DNA from: Planctomyces sp.
GTDB lineage: Bacteria > Planctomycetota > Planctomycetia > Planctomycetales > Planctomycetaceae
NCBI GenBank assembly: GCA_019636235.1
Contig: JAHBXW010000007.1
Location: 62,001-126,000, forward strand
DNA: 64,000 bases
Reading direction: 5' to 3'
The translations under genes and the position numbers were made by a program. A model generated the notes under the pieces. That model searched no databases, had not been told where the DNA came from, and was given only the letters and a program-made list of their open reading frames with translations. Of this stretch, positions 8,581 through 20,250 are shown piece by piece. Numbering within the stretch: the first letter of the stretch is position 1; each line of letters starts with the position of its first letter.

Positions 8581-10683
8581 TCACGCCCCGCGGCGGTGCG
8601 GTTCGAACGTCGTGCGCTGCTGCTGTTGAGCCAGCTGATCTGCCCTGCGGGCCTCTTCGTACAGCCGCTCCTGGGCCCGGAACGGCTCTCGCTTGCCCGA
8701 CGTCAAACGCCGGTGGCGGCCGTCCGAGAGCAGCTTGCGGGACTTCACGTTGTCGTCGAAATACGCGTTCAGGATCCGCATCAGCCTGTCCCGACAGACC
8801 GGATCTTCCACCGGCACGAGCAATTCCACCCGCCGGTCCAGATTGCGGGTCATCCAGTCGGCGCTCGAGATGAACATCCGATGATCGCCCCCATGGTGAA
8901 AATGCAGAATCCGCGCATGCTCCAGGAAGCGGTCAATGACGCTGACGACTTCGATGTTCTCGCTGAGCCCCTTGACCCCCGGCCGCAGGCAGCAGATGCC
9001 GCGCACGTTCAGCCGCACATCCACCCCCGCCTGCGACGCCTCATACAGCGCGTCGATCAGCAGCGGGTCCACAAGTGCGTTCACCTTGACGTCGATTCGT
9101 GCCGGCTGCCCCTGCGACTTGAATTCAATCTCCGCGCGGATCATCTCCAGCAGCTTGTCGCGGAGTCCGATCGGCGCGGCTTCGATCTTCCGGTATCGCG
9201 GCGCGTGCGAGTATCCGGTGATGGCGTTGAAGAACGCCGCGGCGTCCATCCCCAGGTCGCGATCGCAGGTGAGGAGACTCGTGTCGCTGTAGATTCGCGA
9301 CGTGATCTCGTTGTAGTTGCCGGTTCCGAAGTGCATGTACCGCACGATGCCCTGCGGCTCGCGGCGGACCACCAGGCAGACCTTGGCGTGCGTCTTCAGG
9401 CCTTTGACGCCGTACAGCACCTGCGCGCCGGCCTGTTCGAGCTGCCGCGCCCATTCGATGTTCCGGGCCTCGTCGAACCGGGCCTTGAGCTCGACGATGA
9501 CCGTCACGTGCTTGCCGCGCTCCGCGGCACGCAGCAGCGCCGCGACAATCTGGCTGTCCCGCGCGGTGCGGTACAACGTCTGCTTGATCGCCAGCACGTC
9601 CGGATCGTTGGCCGCCTCCTCAACGAACCGCACGACGGGCTCGAATGACTCGTAGGGGTGGTACAGCAGCAGGTCCCCTCCGGCAATGACGTCGAACATC
9701 GCGGAGCCCGCGGGAATGGACGATGACGGCTGCGGCGGCCAGGCCTCGTACTTCAGCACGTCCGCCGCAGGACGGTCCGTCAACCGGAAAAAATCGGACA
9801 GCTCCAGCGGCCCGGGCTGGCGGATGATTTCCGTGTCGGACAGTTCCAGCGTCGATCGCAGAAAGCCTTCCAGGTTGGCGCTGGCCTGTTCGCCCAGCTC
9901 GAGCCGCGCGCAGTCCCCTACCCGGCGCTCGAACAGCAGTTGCTGCATTTCTTCGAGCAGATCCGACGCCGAGTCCTCGCGGAGCTCCATATCGGCGTTG
10001 CGGGTGATCCGGAACGGCACGCATTCGAGGACCGCCTCGCCCGGGAAGAACCGGCCGGCCAGCAGGGCCAGCGCATCCTCCAGCAGGATGAAGGCCTGCG
10101 CGGCCTCCGAGGGCAGCGACAGGAACCGCGTCACCCCCGGGCCGCAGGGCACGATCGCATACCGGTCCGCGTCCCCCTCCTGCCGCGGCTTGATCCGCAC
10201 GCACACGCACAACAGCCCGTTCGACAACAGCGGAAAATCGTCCGCCGACGTCACGGCCATCGGCGACAGAACGGGGTACACCTCCTCATCGAACACCCGC
10301 TGCAGAACCGACCGCTGGGCCTTGGACAGCTCTTCGCTGCGCAGGCGGCGGATGCCATGCGCGGCGAGCTGGGGCTCCAGCTCCGCGTAGATCCGATGTT
10401 GCTCCTGAGTCATCCGCTGAACGCGTTCGTGAATGGCGGCGAGCTGTTCCTCGGGGGTCAGGCCGGAGGAGTCCGGGCGAACAACCCCCTGATTGACGAG
10501 CATCTGCAGACCGCCGACCCGGACGCGAAAGAACTCGTCGAGGTTCGACGCGGAGATCGCCAGGAACTTCAGGCGTTCCAGCAGCGGGATCGTGGCGTCA
10601 GCGGCCTCGTCCAGCACCCGCTGATTGAATTCGAGCCAACTGAGTTCGCGGTTGATGTACCGCGGGGGCGCCGTCCGAGCCAT
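8581..10683 (-). CDS. ppk1: Polyphosphate kinase 1
   Basis: A 700-residue PPK1 that reversibly transfers the ATP gamma-phosphate to polyphosphate. The N domain opens with RYINRELSWLEFNQRVLDEA. The two PLD-like C domains carry the catalytic region YMHFGTGNYNEITSRIYSDTSLLT (His451, equivalent to the autophosphorylated His of E. coli PPK) and ARILHFHHGGDHRMFISSADWMTRNLDRR with a second conserved His (about 589). Length matches the family. The last 45 residues are a charged Q-rich tail. It stands alone, with no ppx neighbour. Confidence 0.95.
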   Translation of the reverse strand: MARTAPPRYINRELSWLEFNQRVLDEAADATIPLLERLKFLAISASNLDEFFRVRVGGLQMLVNQGVVRPDSSGLTPEEQLAAIHERVQRMTQEQHRIYAELEPQLAAHGIRRLRSEELSKAQRSVLQRVFDEEVYPVLSPMAVTSADDFPLLSNGLLCVCVRIKPRQEGDADRYAIVPCGPGVTRFLSLPSEAAQAFILLEDALALLAGRFFPGEAVLECVPFRITRNADMELREDSASDLLEEMQQLLFERRVGDCARLELGEQASANLEGFLRSTLELSDTEIIRQPGPLELSDFFRLTDRPAADVLKYEAWPPQPSSSIPAGSAMFDVIAGGDLLLYHPYESFEPVVRFVEEAANDPDVLAIKQTLYRTARDSQIVAALLRAAERGKHVTVIVELKARFDEARNIEWARQLEQAGAQVLYGVKGLKTHAKVCLVVRREPQGIVRYMHFGTGNYNEITSRIYSDTSLLTCDRDLGMDAAAFFNAITGYSHAPRYRKIEAAPIGLRDKLLEMIRAEIEFKSQGQPARIDVKVNALVDPLLIDALYEASQAGVDVRLNVRGICCLRPGVKGLSENIEVVSVIDRFLEHARILHFHHGGDHRMFISSADWMTRNLDRRVELLVPVEDPVCRDRLMRILNAYFDDNVKSRKLLSDGRHRRLTSGKREPFRAQERLYEEARRADQLAQQQQRTTFEPHRRGA

Positions 10684-10774
10684 TCCGTCCGCCTTCCGTC
10701 GTCGCTGTCACCGGGCGCACTGCCCCTGGGCGGATTATGGCTGCCCGGCGACGGGAGGCAACGCCGCCGGGGCG

Positions 10775-11635
10775 CTACAGCGGGGCCGCCTCCAGGATGC
10801 CCGAACGGATCACGGCCCATGCCGCGTAGCCAGCCGCCGCCAGACCCACCAGCAGCAATCCGACAATCGTCTGGCCCCGCGCTCCCAGCCGTCCCAGCGG
10901 CCCCAGTCCCAACAGCCACAACAGCAGCGGCAGCGCCGGCGGGGCGAGCAGCACGTATGCCGGGCGGGAAGGCTCGACGCAGCTGATAAATGCCCAGCCG
11001 CCAACGACCAGCGCCTGCGTCGCGACCAGCGCGCGGGTCGCTGATTCGGCCGGCGCGAAGCCCAGGCCGAACGCCGCGCCTGTCAGCGCCAGTCCCACCA
11101 GCCCCGCGACCTGCGCCCAGGACAGACTGAATTCCACGGCGATCAGCCCCGCCAGGCACAACGCGCTGATCGCCCAGGCGCCGGTCAGCGCCACGCCGGA
11201 AACCCGCCCGGACAGCGGCTCCTGCAGAGCGGCCAGCAGGAATATGCCGCCGGCCGCCAGCGGAATCCACCACGCCGCCTGCTCCGGTTTCGCCCACCTG
11301 GGAACCAGAAGGCACGCCGCGATGACGGCCCCCGTCGCGTACAACAACCACCGCTCCGATCGAGTTAACCCCGGCGCGGCGGCGATTGGTCCCAGCACCG
11401 CGGCCAGGACGGCCACATGCAGCGTCCATTGCCAGTTCCGGGTCGGCAGCCAGTGCTGCATTCCCGAAGTCAGCGCATCCGCCAACACGAACGCTCCGGC
11501 GACGGCGCAGGGTCCGGCGAAGCGCAGGCCGCGTTCTCCGCACAACCGGCGACAGGCGAGGACGACCACGACGGCGACGACGGGGGCGACCGCCAACGCG
11601 ACCGGCGCCGGGAGTGCGGCGAGCGTCGTGAACAT
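10775..11635 (-). CDS. Polytopic integral membrane protein of unknown function
   Basis: A 286-residue protein made almost entirely of hydrophobic helices; about nine segments are visible, starting LPAPVALAVAPVVAVVVVLA and ending TIVGLLLVGLAAAGYAAWAV. A conserved-looking loop GMQHWLPTRNWQWTLH sits between helices 2 and 3. No signature of a transporter or enzyme is recognisable. It lies 91 bp upstream of ppk1 on the same strand and could share a transcript with it, but nothing in the sequence shows a functional link. Confidence 0.65.
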   Translation of the reverse strand: MFTTLAALPAPVALAVAPVVAVVVVLACRRLCGERGLRFAGPCAVAGAFVLADALTSGMQHWLPTRNWQWTLHVAVLAAVLGPIAAAPGLTRSERWLLYATGAVIAACLLVPRWAKPEQAAWWIPLAAGGIFLLAALQEPLSGRVSGVALTGAWAISALCLAGLIAVEFSLSWAQVAGLVGLALTGAAFGLGFAPAESATRALVATQALVVGGWAFISCVEPSRPAYVLLAPPALPLLLWLLGLGPLGRLGARGQTIVGLLLVGLAAAGYAAWAVIRSGILEAAPL

Positions 11636-11705
11636 TCTCGGTCGCTTTGCGCAACGGTGCGGATGAGACGGCGACGCCGACGAACGAGACGCGGCCGGGT
11701 CGGCC

Positions 11706-12515
11706 TCAAGTGGTGGGCGCTTCGACGAGCCGGTTCTTTTCGCCGACGATCACCGTGATGGCGACCGCGTTCTCGACCTGACCGGCCCCGAAGTCCATCC
11801 CGAACTCCGTGCGGTCGATGGTGAAGTCGGCTCGCAGCGTGCCCCCCTCGGCCGAACGAGTCGTCTGGACGGGGAATGAGATTTCTTTGGTCACGCCGCG
11901 GAGCGTCAGGTTTCCGGTGACGGTGAACTGTCCCTCGCCCCCGCCAGGCGCGACGTTTGTGCTCTCGAACGTGATCGACGGATGCTCGCGGTTGTCGAAG
12001 AAATCCGCGCTCGCGAGATGCGTCGTCAGCCGCTCGAAGTTCGTCTGAATCGACGTCGTGTCAATCTCAATCGTGACTGCGGCCAGTTCGTTCGCGTCGC
12101 CGGAGAATTCAAGTTTGCCGCTGAATGTCTCGAACGTCCCCGTGCGGGGATCGGGCTTGGCGCCCGAGTGCGTGCCCACAAACTCGATGCGGGTGTTTTC
12201 GGGGGAGATGGCGATGGCGTCGCCATCGAGCGGGACCGGTTTTGCGGCGACCGCTCCGGCCGCGGGCGTGACGGCCGGTGCGGCGGCGGAACCGGAGTCG
12301 CCGGAGTTTGCGTCAACGGGCGGCGTGGGGGGCTGTCCGACTTCGGGATCGGCGATGGGCGTGCCCGTTTCCGCCGACGTGCCGGAGGGCGCCACAGGCG
12401 GGCTCTGCGGGGTCGTGTTCGAGGGCGGGGGGGCCGTCTCGGTGGTGGAAGGCTGGCAACCGGTGAAGGCGGCCAGGCCGCAGAAGCAGCTAAGAGACAG
12501 AAACGTTCGTCGCAT
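11706..12515 (-). CDS. YceI-family lipoprotein
   Basis: A 269-residue exported lipoprotein. The signal peptide MRRTFLSLSCFCGLAAFTGC ends in a lipobox (AFTGC, Cys20). A disordered P/T/S/A-rich linker runs to about residue 90. The rest is a YceI beta-barrel: ENTRIEFVGTHSG, GTFETFSGKLEF, VTIEIDTTSIQTNFERLTTHLASADFFDNREHPSITFEST, FTVTGNLTLRGVTKEISFPV and FTIDRTEFGMDFG. YceI lipocalin-like barrels bind polyisoprenoids or other amphiphiles in the periplasm. A divergent asparagine-synthase-like gene starts 124 bp away. Confidence 0.9.
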   Translation of the reverse strand: MRRTFLSLSCFCGLAAFTGCQPSTTETAPPPSNTTPQSPPVAPSGTSAETGTPIADPEVGQPPTPPVDANSGDSGSAAAPAVTPAAGAVAAKPVPLDGDAIAISPENTRIEFVGTHSGAKPDPRTGTFETFSGKLEFSGDANELAAVTIEIDTTSIQTNFERLTTHLASADFFDNREHPSITFESTNVAPGGGEGQFTVTGNLTLRGVTKEISFPVQTTRSAEGGTLRADFTIDRTEFGMDFGAGQVENAVAITVIVGEKNRLVEAPTT

Positions 12516-12639
12516 GGTTTTGGCTCCTGGAGTTGCGGTGAGTGTTGGCTTGGCGTCCGCGTGCGGTCAAGCGCGGCCCTCGCCACCATCCAGAAGAATG
12601 GATACGTTGAAGGCGTTCATTCCTTTCGGGAGTTCTCCC

Positions 12640-13962
12640 ATGCATTCGTCGTACATCGAGCGCGTCGTCAATCTGATGGACCCGGCAGGCGATGTCCTGC
12701 TGAACATGAGCCGGGAGCAGGCGCTGGAGGCCGTCGGCAGCGGCGACGCGGGACGCGTCCGCGCGATCGATGGACAGTTCGCGATCCTGCATCAGCATGG
12801 AAAGACCGTGCGGATGGCGCGATCCATCGGCCGGCCGATGCGGTATTTCCTCGCCAAGCAGACGGCCGGACCCTGCCTGGTCGTCGCCGAGCGGATCTCG
12901 GAACTGGCGGACTGGCTGAAGGCGAACGGAATGGGCGATCAGTTCCATCCCTCGTACACCCGGATGGTCCCCGCCCATCATGTCACCGAACTGTCGCTGC
13001 TGGGCTGTCCTGATCCGAATCCGATTTACACCCGGTTCCTGGCGCCGGAGCGGAACTCGCTGCCTGCGGATCTGGACGAGATCGGCCGCACGTACATCGG
13101 GGCGCTGCAGACGGAACTCGACCGCTGGCTGGAAACGATCGACCGGCAGGCGCCGATCGGCGTGTTGTTCTCCGGAGGGATCGACAGCGGTTCCGTGTTT
13201 CTGGCGCTGTACGACCTGCTGCTGAAGCGCGGGGAATCGCCCGCTCGGCTGAAGGCCTTCACGCTGTCGGTGGCGGGACAGGGGGACGATGTCGCGCAGT
13301 CGCGGGAGTTTCTGGATCGGCTGGGCCTGGGCCTGTTTCTGGAGGTGATCGAAGCGCCGGCCGTGGCCGAACTCGCCGACACGGTCAGGGTCATCGAGGA
13401 CTACAAGCCGCTGGACGTGCAGTCCGGGGCGATGGCGCTGACGCTCTGCCGGGGCATTCGCGAGCGGCATCCCGACTGGACCTGGCTGGTCGACGGCGAT
13501 GGCGGCGATGAGAACCTCAAGGACTACCCGATTGAGGACAACCCGGAACTGACGATTCGCAGCGTGCTCAACAACCTGATGCTGTATCAGGAGGGCTGGG
13601 GCGTGCATGCGGTCAAGCATTCGCTGACGTTCAGCGGCGGCCAAAGTCGGGGTCACGTGCGGTCGTTCGCGCCGGCGAAGTCGCTGGGATTCCGGGGGTT
13701 CAGCCCGTACGCGCTGCCGTCGGTGATCGCGGTCGCGGAGTCGATCCCCTTCATCGAACTGACGGGCTGGGACCATCAGAAGCTGTACGCGCTGAAGGGC
13801 GAGGTCGTGGGCCGGGGCGTCCGGGCCGTCACCGGACTGGAGATGCCGTTGTTCGAGAAGCGACGCTTCCAGCACGGTTCGATGGATCGGGGGTCGTTCG
13901 CGGCCCGGTTCCCCGACGCTGAAGGGGCCTATCGGGCGGAGTTCCTGCGGCAATTCGCCTGA
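12640..13962 (+). CDS. Asparagine-synthetase-like amidotransferase lacking a glutaminase nucleophile
   Basis: A 440-residue protein. The C-terminal two-thirds is an asparagine synthase/beta-lactam synthetase fold with the ATP PP-loop LFSGGIDSG (about residue 172) and the second acidic motif LVDGDGGDENLKDYP. The N-terminal part resembles the Ntn glutaminase domain in outline (RAIDGQFAILHQHGKTVRMARS) but lacks the Cys immediately after Met, so glutamine hydrolysis is not expected. The family activates a carboxylate as an acyl-AMP; the substrate here is unknown. Start at 12640 (GGAG 7 nt upstream) is chosen; an ATG at 12598 would add 14 residues. No recognisable peptide precursor is adjacent. 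Confidence 0.75.
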   Translation: MHSSYIERVVNLMDPAGDVLLNMSREQALEAVGSGDAGRVRAIDGQFAILHQHGKTVRMARSIGRPMRYFLAKQTAGPCLVVAERISELADWLKANGMGDQFHPSYTRMVPAHHVTELSLLGCPDPNPIYTRFLAPERNSLPADLDEIGRTYIGALQTELDRWLETIDRQAPIGVLFSGGIDSGSVFLALYDLLLKRGESPARLKAFTLSVAGQGDDVAQSREFLDRLGLGLFLEVIEAPAVAELADTVRVIEDYKPLDVQSGAMALTLCRGIRERHPDWTWLVDGDGGDENLKDYPIEDNPELTIRSVLNNLMLYQEGWGVHAVKHSLTFSGGQSRGHVRSFAPAKSLGFRGFSPYALPSVIAVAESIPFIELTGWDHQKLYALKGEVVGRGVRAVTGLEMPLFEKRRFQHGSMDRGSFAARFPDAEGAYRAEFLRQFA

Positions 13963-14579
13963 TGGACGCGTAGCCCCTGGCTGACGGCATGCGTGCGTCG
14001 GAAAGTCGGACTCCAGACGGCGGCCCGCTTCCCACACCTGTTTGATGGCGTGATGCCAGCCCAGAACGCCCTGTGCATCCGCGAGATTCTGCTGATGGAT
14101 CGTCCGCCAGGCCTGGAGCAACCGGCCCCCGGCCCAACACCGCTGGCCAGCCTCGAATCGGAAATCCGATACTCCAGATGGGTATCCCACCTCTCCTTCG
14201 CCCCCCGACAACCGCCGAGCCGCGACCAGGTGAGTCTCGTGCAGACAAGTCGCTCGGCAGCGCATGCATCGACGACTGCTCGGCGGGACCCCGCAGCGAC
14301 GCAACGCCGATCTTGGTGGGACGCTGGAGGTCCTGGTCACGCTGGTCGTCGTGCCGGTCCCTTTCGCGGCCGACATGGATCTCAAATTGCCGGCCGCGAT
14401 GCGGGAACCTGCGGGCCATAGTGGCTCAACCGCACCGGGCCGGCGGCGTATTCTATCGACCGGGAGGCGCCGTGGGGACAGTCCACGCGGCCTCGTCGGG
14501 CGGCGAATCCTCAGCCCGAACCGGCTGGGAACGCGATTCCGAAGGCTCCGGTTGAAGCGCGGCAGAATGCTGCGGTAGC
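13963..14579. other. 617-bp stretch without an intact gene
   Basis: No frame gives a convincing start-to-stop protein. On the minus strand between about 13,990 and 14,250 there is a protein-like run (GWHHAIKQVWEAGRRLESDF preceded by LLQAWRTIHQQNLADAQ), without a start codon and flanked by arginine-rich nonsense. It may be a decayed gene of unknown family. Confidence 0.4.
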
Positions 14580-14864
14580 TCACCGGCCGACGAGGCGCTC
14601 GACAATTCCGCCAGCCGCTATCGCGGCGCGGCAAGCCGCCGCCTCGTCGAGCCAGCAGCACCCGGGACCGAGTTCGCTCAGCCAGTCCGAGCCGTTCCAG
14701 AACCCGCCGCCGGGCCGCGTGATCACAAAGCCCACGCTCGGCAGCGAACGCCGATCTTCGGGAGTCAAGGCCCGCCCGGCCGCCAGGATCCGGCTGAGGC
14801 GTTTCAACTGACTCCGGAGATCGCCGGGAGCCGACGTTCCGCTCGATTCCTGTTCGTCGCTCAT
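14580..14864 (-). CDS. Small hypothetical protein
   Basis: A 94-residue protein with a polar N-terminus (MSDEQESSGTS), an amphipathic helix (LRSQLKRLSRILAAGRALTPEDRR) and a compact hydrophobic C-terminal half (SVGFVITRPGGGFWNGSDWLSELG) with a CC pair near residue 69. Amino-acid usage looks like a real protein rather than an antisense frame, but no family is recognised. It stands alone; 14865-15203 to its right holds no gene I can see. Confidence 0.5.
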   Translation of the reverse strand: MSDEQESSGTSAPGDLRSQLKRLSRILAAGRALTPEDRRSLPSVGFVITRPGGGFWNGSDWLSELGPGCCWLDEAAACRAAIAAGGIVERLVGR

Positions 14865-15203
14865 CGTGGCTGGTGCGTCGAAGTCGCCCGCAAGTCAAAG
14901 GTAGCTTCCCGCGTCCGCGCGTGCGGGTCCGATCACGCAGAAAGACGCCACCCCAACTTGGGCTCCGCGAATGGCGTGCCCGACCTGCGGCACTTCGCCA
15001 ACCACGATGGTCCCGGTCAGCCCCTCGGGCGGTCCATTCGCGTCAAGCTCTGACCCACGCTCGTTCTGCTGCCGGACGGCCCGGCCGTCGAGCAGAATGT
15101 CCGGCCCGTTCGCGCCGCGCTCGCTCGTGCCCTTGAACTCGCTTCCCGACAGCGAGTCTCGATTGTGATGGGGGCTGCTCGAAGCGAACAGCGGAGACCC
15201 GGT

Positions 15204-16523
15204 CTACTGGCCCTGAGCGACGCGGACGACGAAATCGAACGCGGGTTTGGGCTCGTTGTTGCCGTCGAACAGCAGGGGGCGGCCGCGGGAGCGCCATGAG
15301 ACGGCATCGTTCACGCCCCAGAATGTGACCACTTCGATCGACTCGTGGTGCTTGACGAACGCTCGAAACAGCCCCTCATAGGCGCGGGCCAGCTGCAGGT
15401 CGGCGTCGCTGACGAGGCCGCCGTCGGTCGCCTGCTGGTTCGCTTCGATATCAGCACCCGTGCCGCGCTGGCCCCATACTGCCGAGTTCACATCGAGCTC
15501 GGTAATGTGGATCGGCAGGCCGAGCGTCGCCATCTCGGCGAGCGCCTGATCCATGTCCTCGAATGTCGTTGAGACATTGCAGTGCGCCTGCGAGCCGATC
15601 GCCATGACGGGGACGTTCTGTTCCTGAAGCGACTTGATCAGCGCGATCAGCTTGCGGCGTTTCGCCGGGTTCTCCAGGCCGTAGTCGTTGTAGCGCAGGA
15701 CGGCGTCGGGGTCGGCCTCATGCGCGTACTCAAACGCCCTGGCGACGAAGTCGGGTCCAATGATGACGGACCAGGGGGATCTGCGGAGCACATCAGGGCC
15801 TTCATCGGCGATCGCTTCGTTGACAACGTCCCAGACCCTGACCTGGCCCTTGTATCGCCCGACGACGGTGTGAATGTGCTCGCGCATCCGCTCCAGCAGT
15901 TCCTCGCGCGAGGCACGCGGACCATTCAGATCAAATCCCCGGAACCCGCCGGGACGGCGCGGCCGGTCGGCTGCGACCGTGAGATTGGGCTGGGCCGGTG
16001 TCGTCGTGTTCGAGGCGTCGTTCCGTTGTGCCGGTTCGGCCTCCGCGTCTGACGTGGGGTCTTTCGGCTCCACAACAGCGACGTGCGTCCCCTCGAAAAC
16101 CCAGTTCGGCGTCTGCGAGTGCCACACGAGCGTATGCCCGGCGATGCTCATGCCGTTCGTGGTTCCAAACTCGACGAAAGCGTCGGCCGGTTCGAAGTCG
16201 TATCCATCCGCTCCCGGGCGAGGGTGGATGAGCTGCCATTTCATGTCGTTCTCGGCAACGACGTGATTGAAGTGTCGCTGCACATTCTGAATGTCCTTCT
16301 CGACGTCTTCGGAACTTCGCCGAAATGCGACGCCGGTCGTCATCGACCGGTTCAAGGCCGTGCCGATCTGGAACTGCTTTTCGAAGGCCTGCTTCAGTGG
16401 AGTTGCCCGTTCGGCCGCGGACATCGGCGGATGTTCCGGAGCCGCGGCCGGGTCCTCGGCGTGCCCGGCACAGACCAGCGCCAGGAGCGCAATCGACGTC
16501 AACAGCCGCTGCCGAACAGTCAT
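15204..16523 (-). CDS. Secreted endo-1,4-beta-xylanase, GH10
   Basis: A 439-residue glycoside hydrolase family 10 enzyme, which cleaves internal beta-1,4 bonds of xylan. A signal peptide (to about residue 22, ending CAGHAED) directs export. Catalytic Glu236 is in WDVVNEAIAD and the nucleophile Glu342 in PIHITELDVNS; IAGHTLVWHSQTPNW (127-141) and NDYGLE (279-284) are classic GH10 motifs. Unusual: residues about 145-205 form a low-complexity T/A/P/D-rich insertion between early barrel strands. It is the last gene of a probable operon behind a tandem esterase (71 bp gap) and a MarR regulator. Start at 16523 gives the signal peptide directly. Confidence 0.93.
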   Translation of the reverse strand: MTVRQRLLTSIALLALVCAGHAEDPAAAPEHPPMSAAERATPLKQAFEKQFQIGTALNRSMTTGVAFRRSSEDVEKDIQNVQRHFNHVVAENDMKWQLIHPRPGADGYDFEPADAFVEFGTTNGMSIAGHTLVWHSQTPNWVFEGTHVAVVEPKDPTSDAEAEPAQRNDASNTTTPAQPNLTVAADRPRRPGGFRGFDLNGPRASREELLERMREHIHTVVGRYKGQVRVWDVVNEAIADEGPDVLRRSPWSVIIGPDFVARAFEYAHEADPDAVLRYNDYGLENPAKRRKLIALIKSLQEQNVPVMAIGSQAHCNVSTTFEDMDQALAEMATLGLPIHITELDVNSAVWGQRGTGADIEANQQATDGGLVSDADLQLARAYEGLFRAFVKHHESIEVVTFWGVNDAVSWRSRGRPLLFDGNNEPKPAFDFVVRVAQGQ

Positions 16524-16594
16524 GGGATTCGAATCGGGATGGAGGAACGGGATGACGAGCGGGAAACCGGCCGCTCGTTGCGACGCACTGGTCC

Positions 16595-19519
<2,925 letters not shown>

Positions 19520-19896
19520 CTACCCGCAAGAAGCGGCGAGGACAACTTCACGGCGACGGTCTCGTCGATGAGGCGAAATCCAGCCTCGGTTCCCGTCTCC
19601 CGGGGGCTGGAGGGCTTGGTGATCGCGGGCCGACCGCGCGGGCCGCGGAATGCCCTCAAATTCGGATGTCGATCGCGGCGATGAGCGGCCGCCATCCTGG
19701 CGCGACGCCGCGATTTGCGGCTGCCAGCCGGCGCGGAATCAGGACTTCGCAAACCTGGCCATTCGCCCCTCTCGACTCGCCGGGCCCGTGACGAACTGAG
19801 GGTTCGCTTCCGGGCCGCCAGGCGACGCTGGCGGTTCGGAATCCGTGACAAGCAATCTCAGGCAGAGAGCTCTTCATCAGCCCCTGTCCTGCAAGG

Positions 19897-19969
19897 TACA
19901 CCCGGAGGGATTCGAACCCCCAACCCTCGGTTCCGAAGACCGATGCTCTATCCGTTGAGCTACAGGTGC
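19897..19969 (-). tRNA. tRNA-Arg(TCG)
   Basis: A complete cloverleaf on the minus strand: acceptor GCACCTG/CGGGTGT (G-T wobble at 1-72) with discriminator A, D-arm with GCTCAACGGATAGAGC, anticodon stem TCGGT/ACCGA with loop CTTCGGA (anticodon TCG) and T-arm GGTTCGAATCC. CCA is not encoded. It decodes CGA and related Arg codons. Confidence 0.95.
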
Positions 19970-20250
19970 ACGCGGCGAAGCGCTGGCCATCCTGCGGACA
20001 ACCGGATGCGCCTCGGCGTTCGGCAGTATTCCCGATGATTCGCGGAACGGCAAGGGGGGCCGCAGCCGTTCCAACCCGCCGGCTCGCGTTCCCGGCCCCC
20101 GGTTCGCCGCCCCGGGGTTTCAGCGGCGCGACTCCAGTTCATCGAAAACGCTCGTCTTGAAATCGCGCCGCGCACACCGCACAGTGCAGGTCGCCCCGCC
20201 GGCGGTCGACCGCGCCGGGGCCACGCCACGCCCCCCTTCCGGACCGGCCC

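Noticed and set aside
12490-14898. Minus-strand open frame of about 800 codons
   Set aside because: Mostly antisense to the asparagine-synthase-like gene; only a short startless piece near 14.0-14.25 kb looks protein-like and is reported as degenerate.
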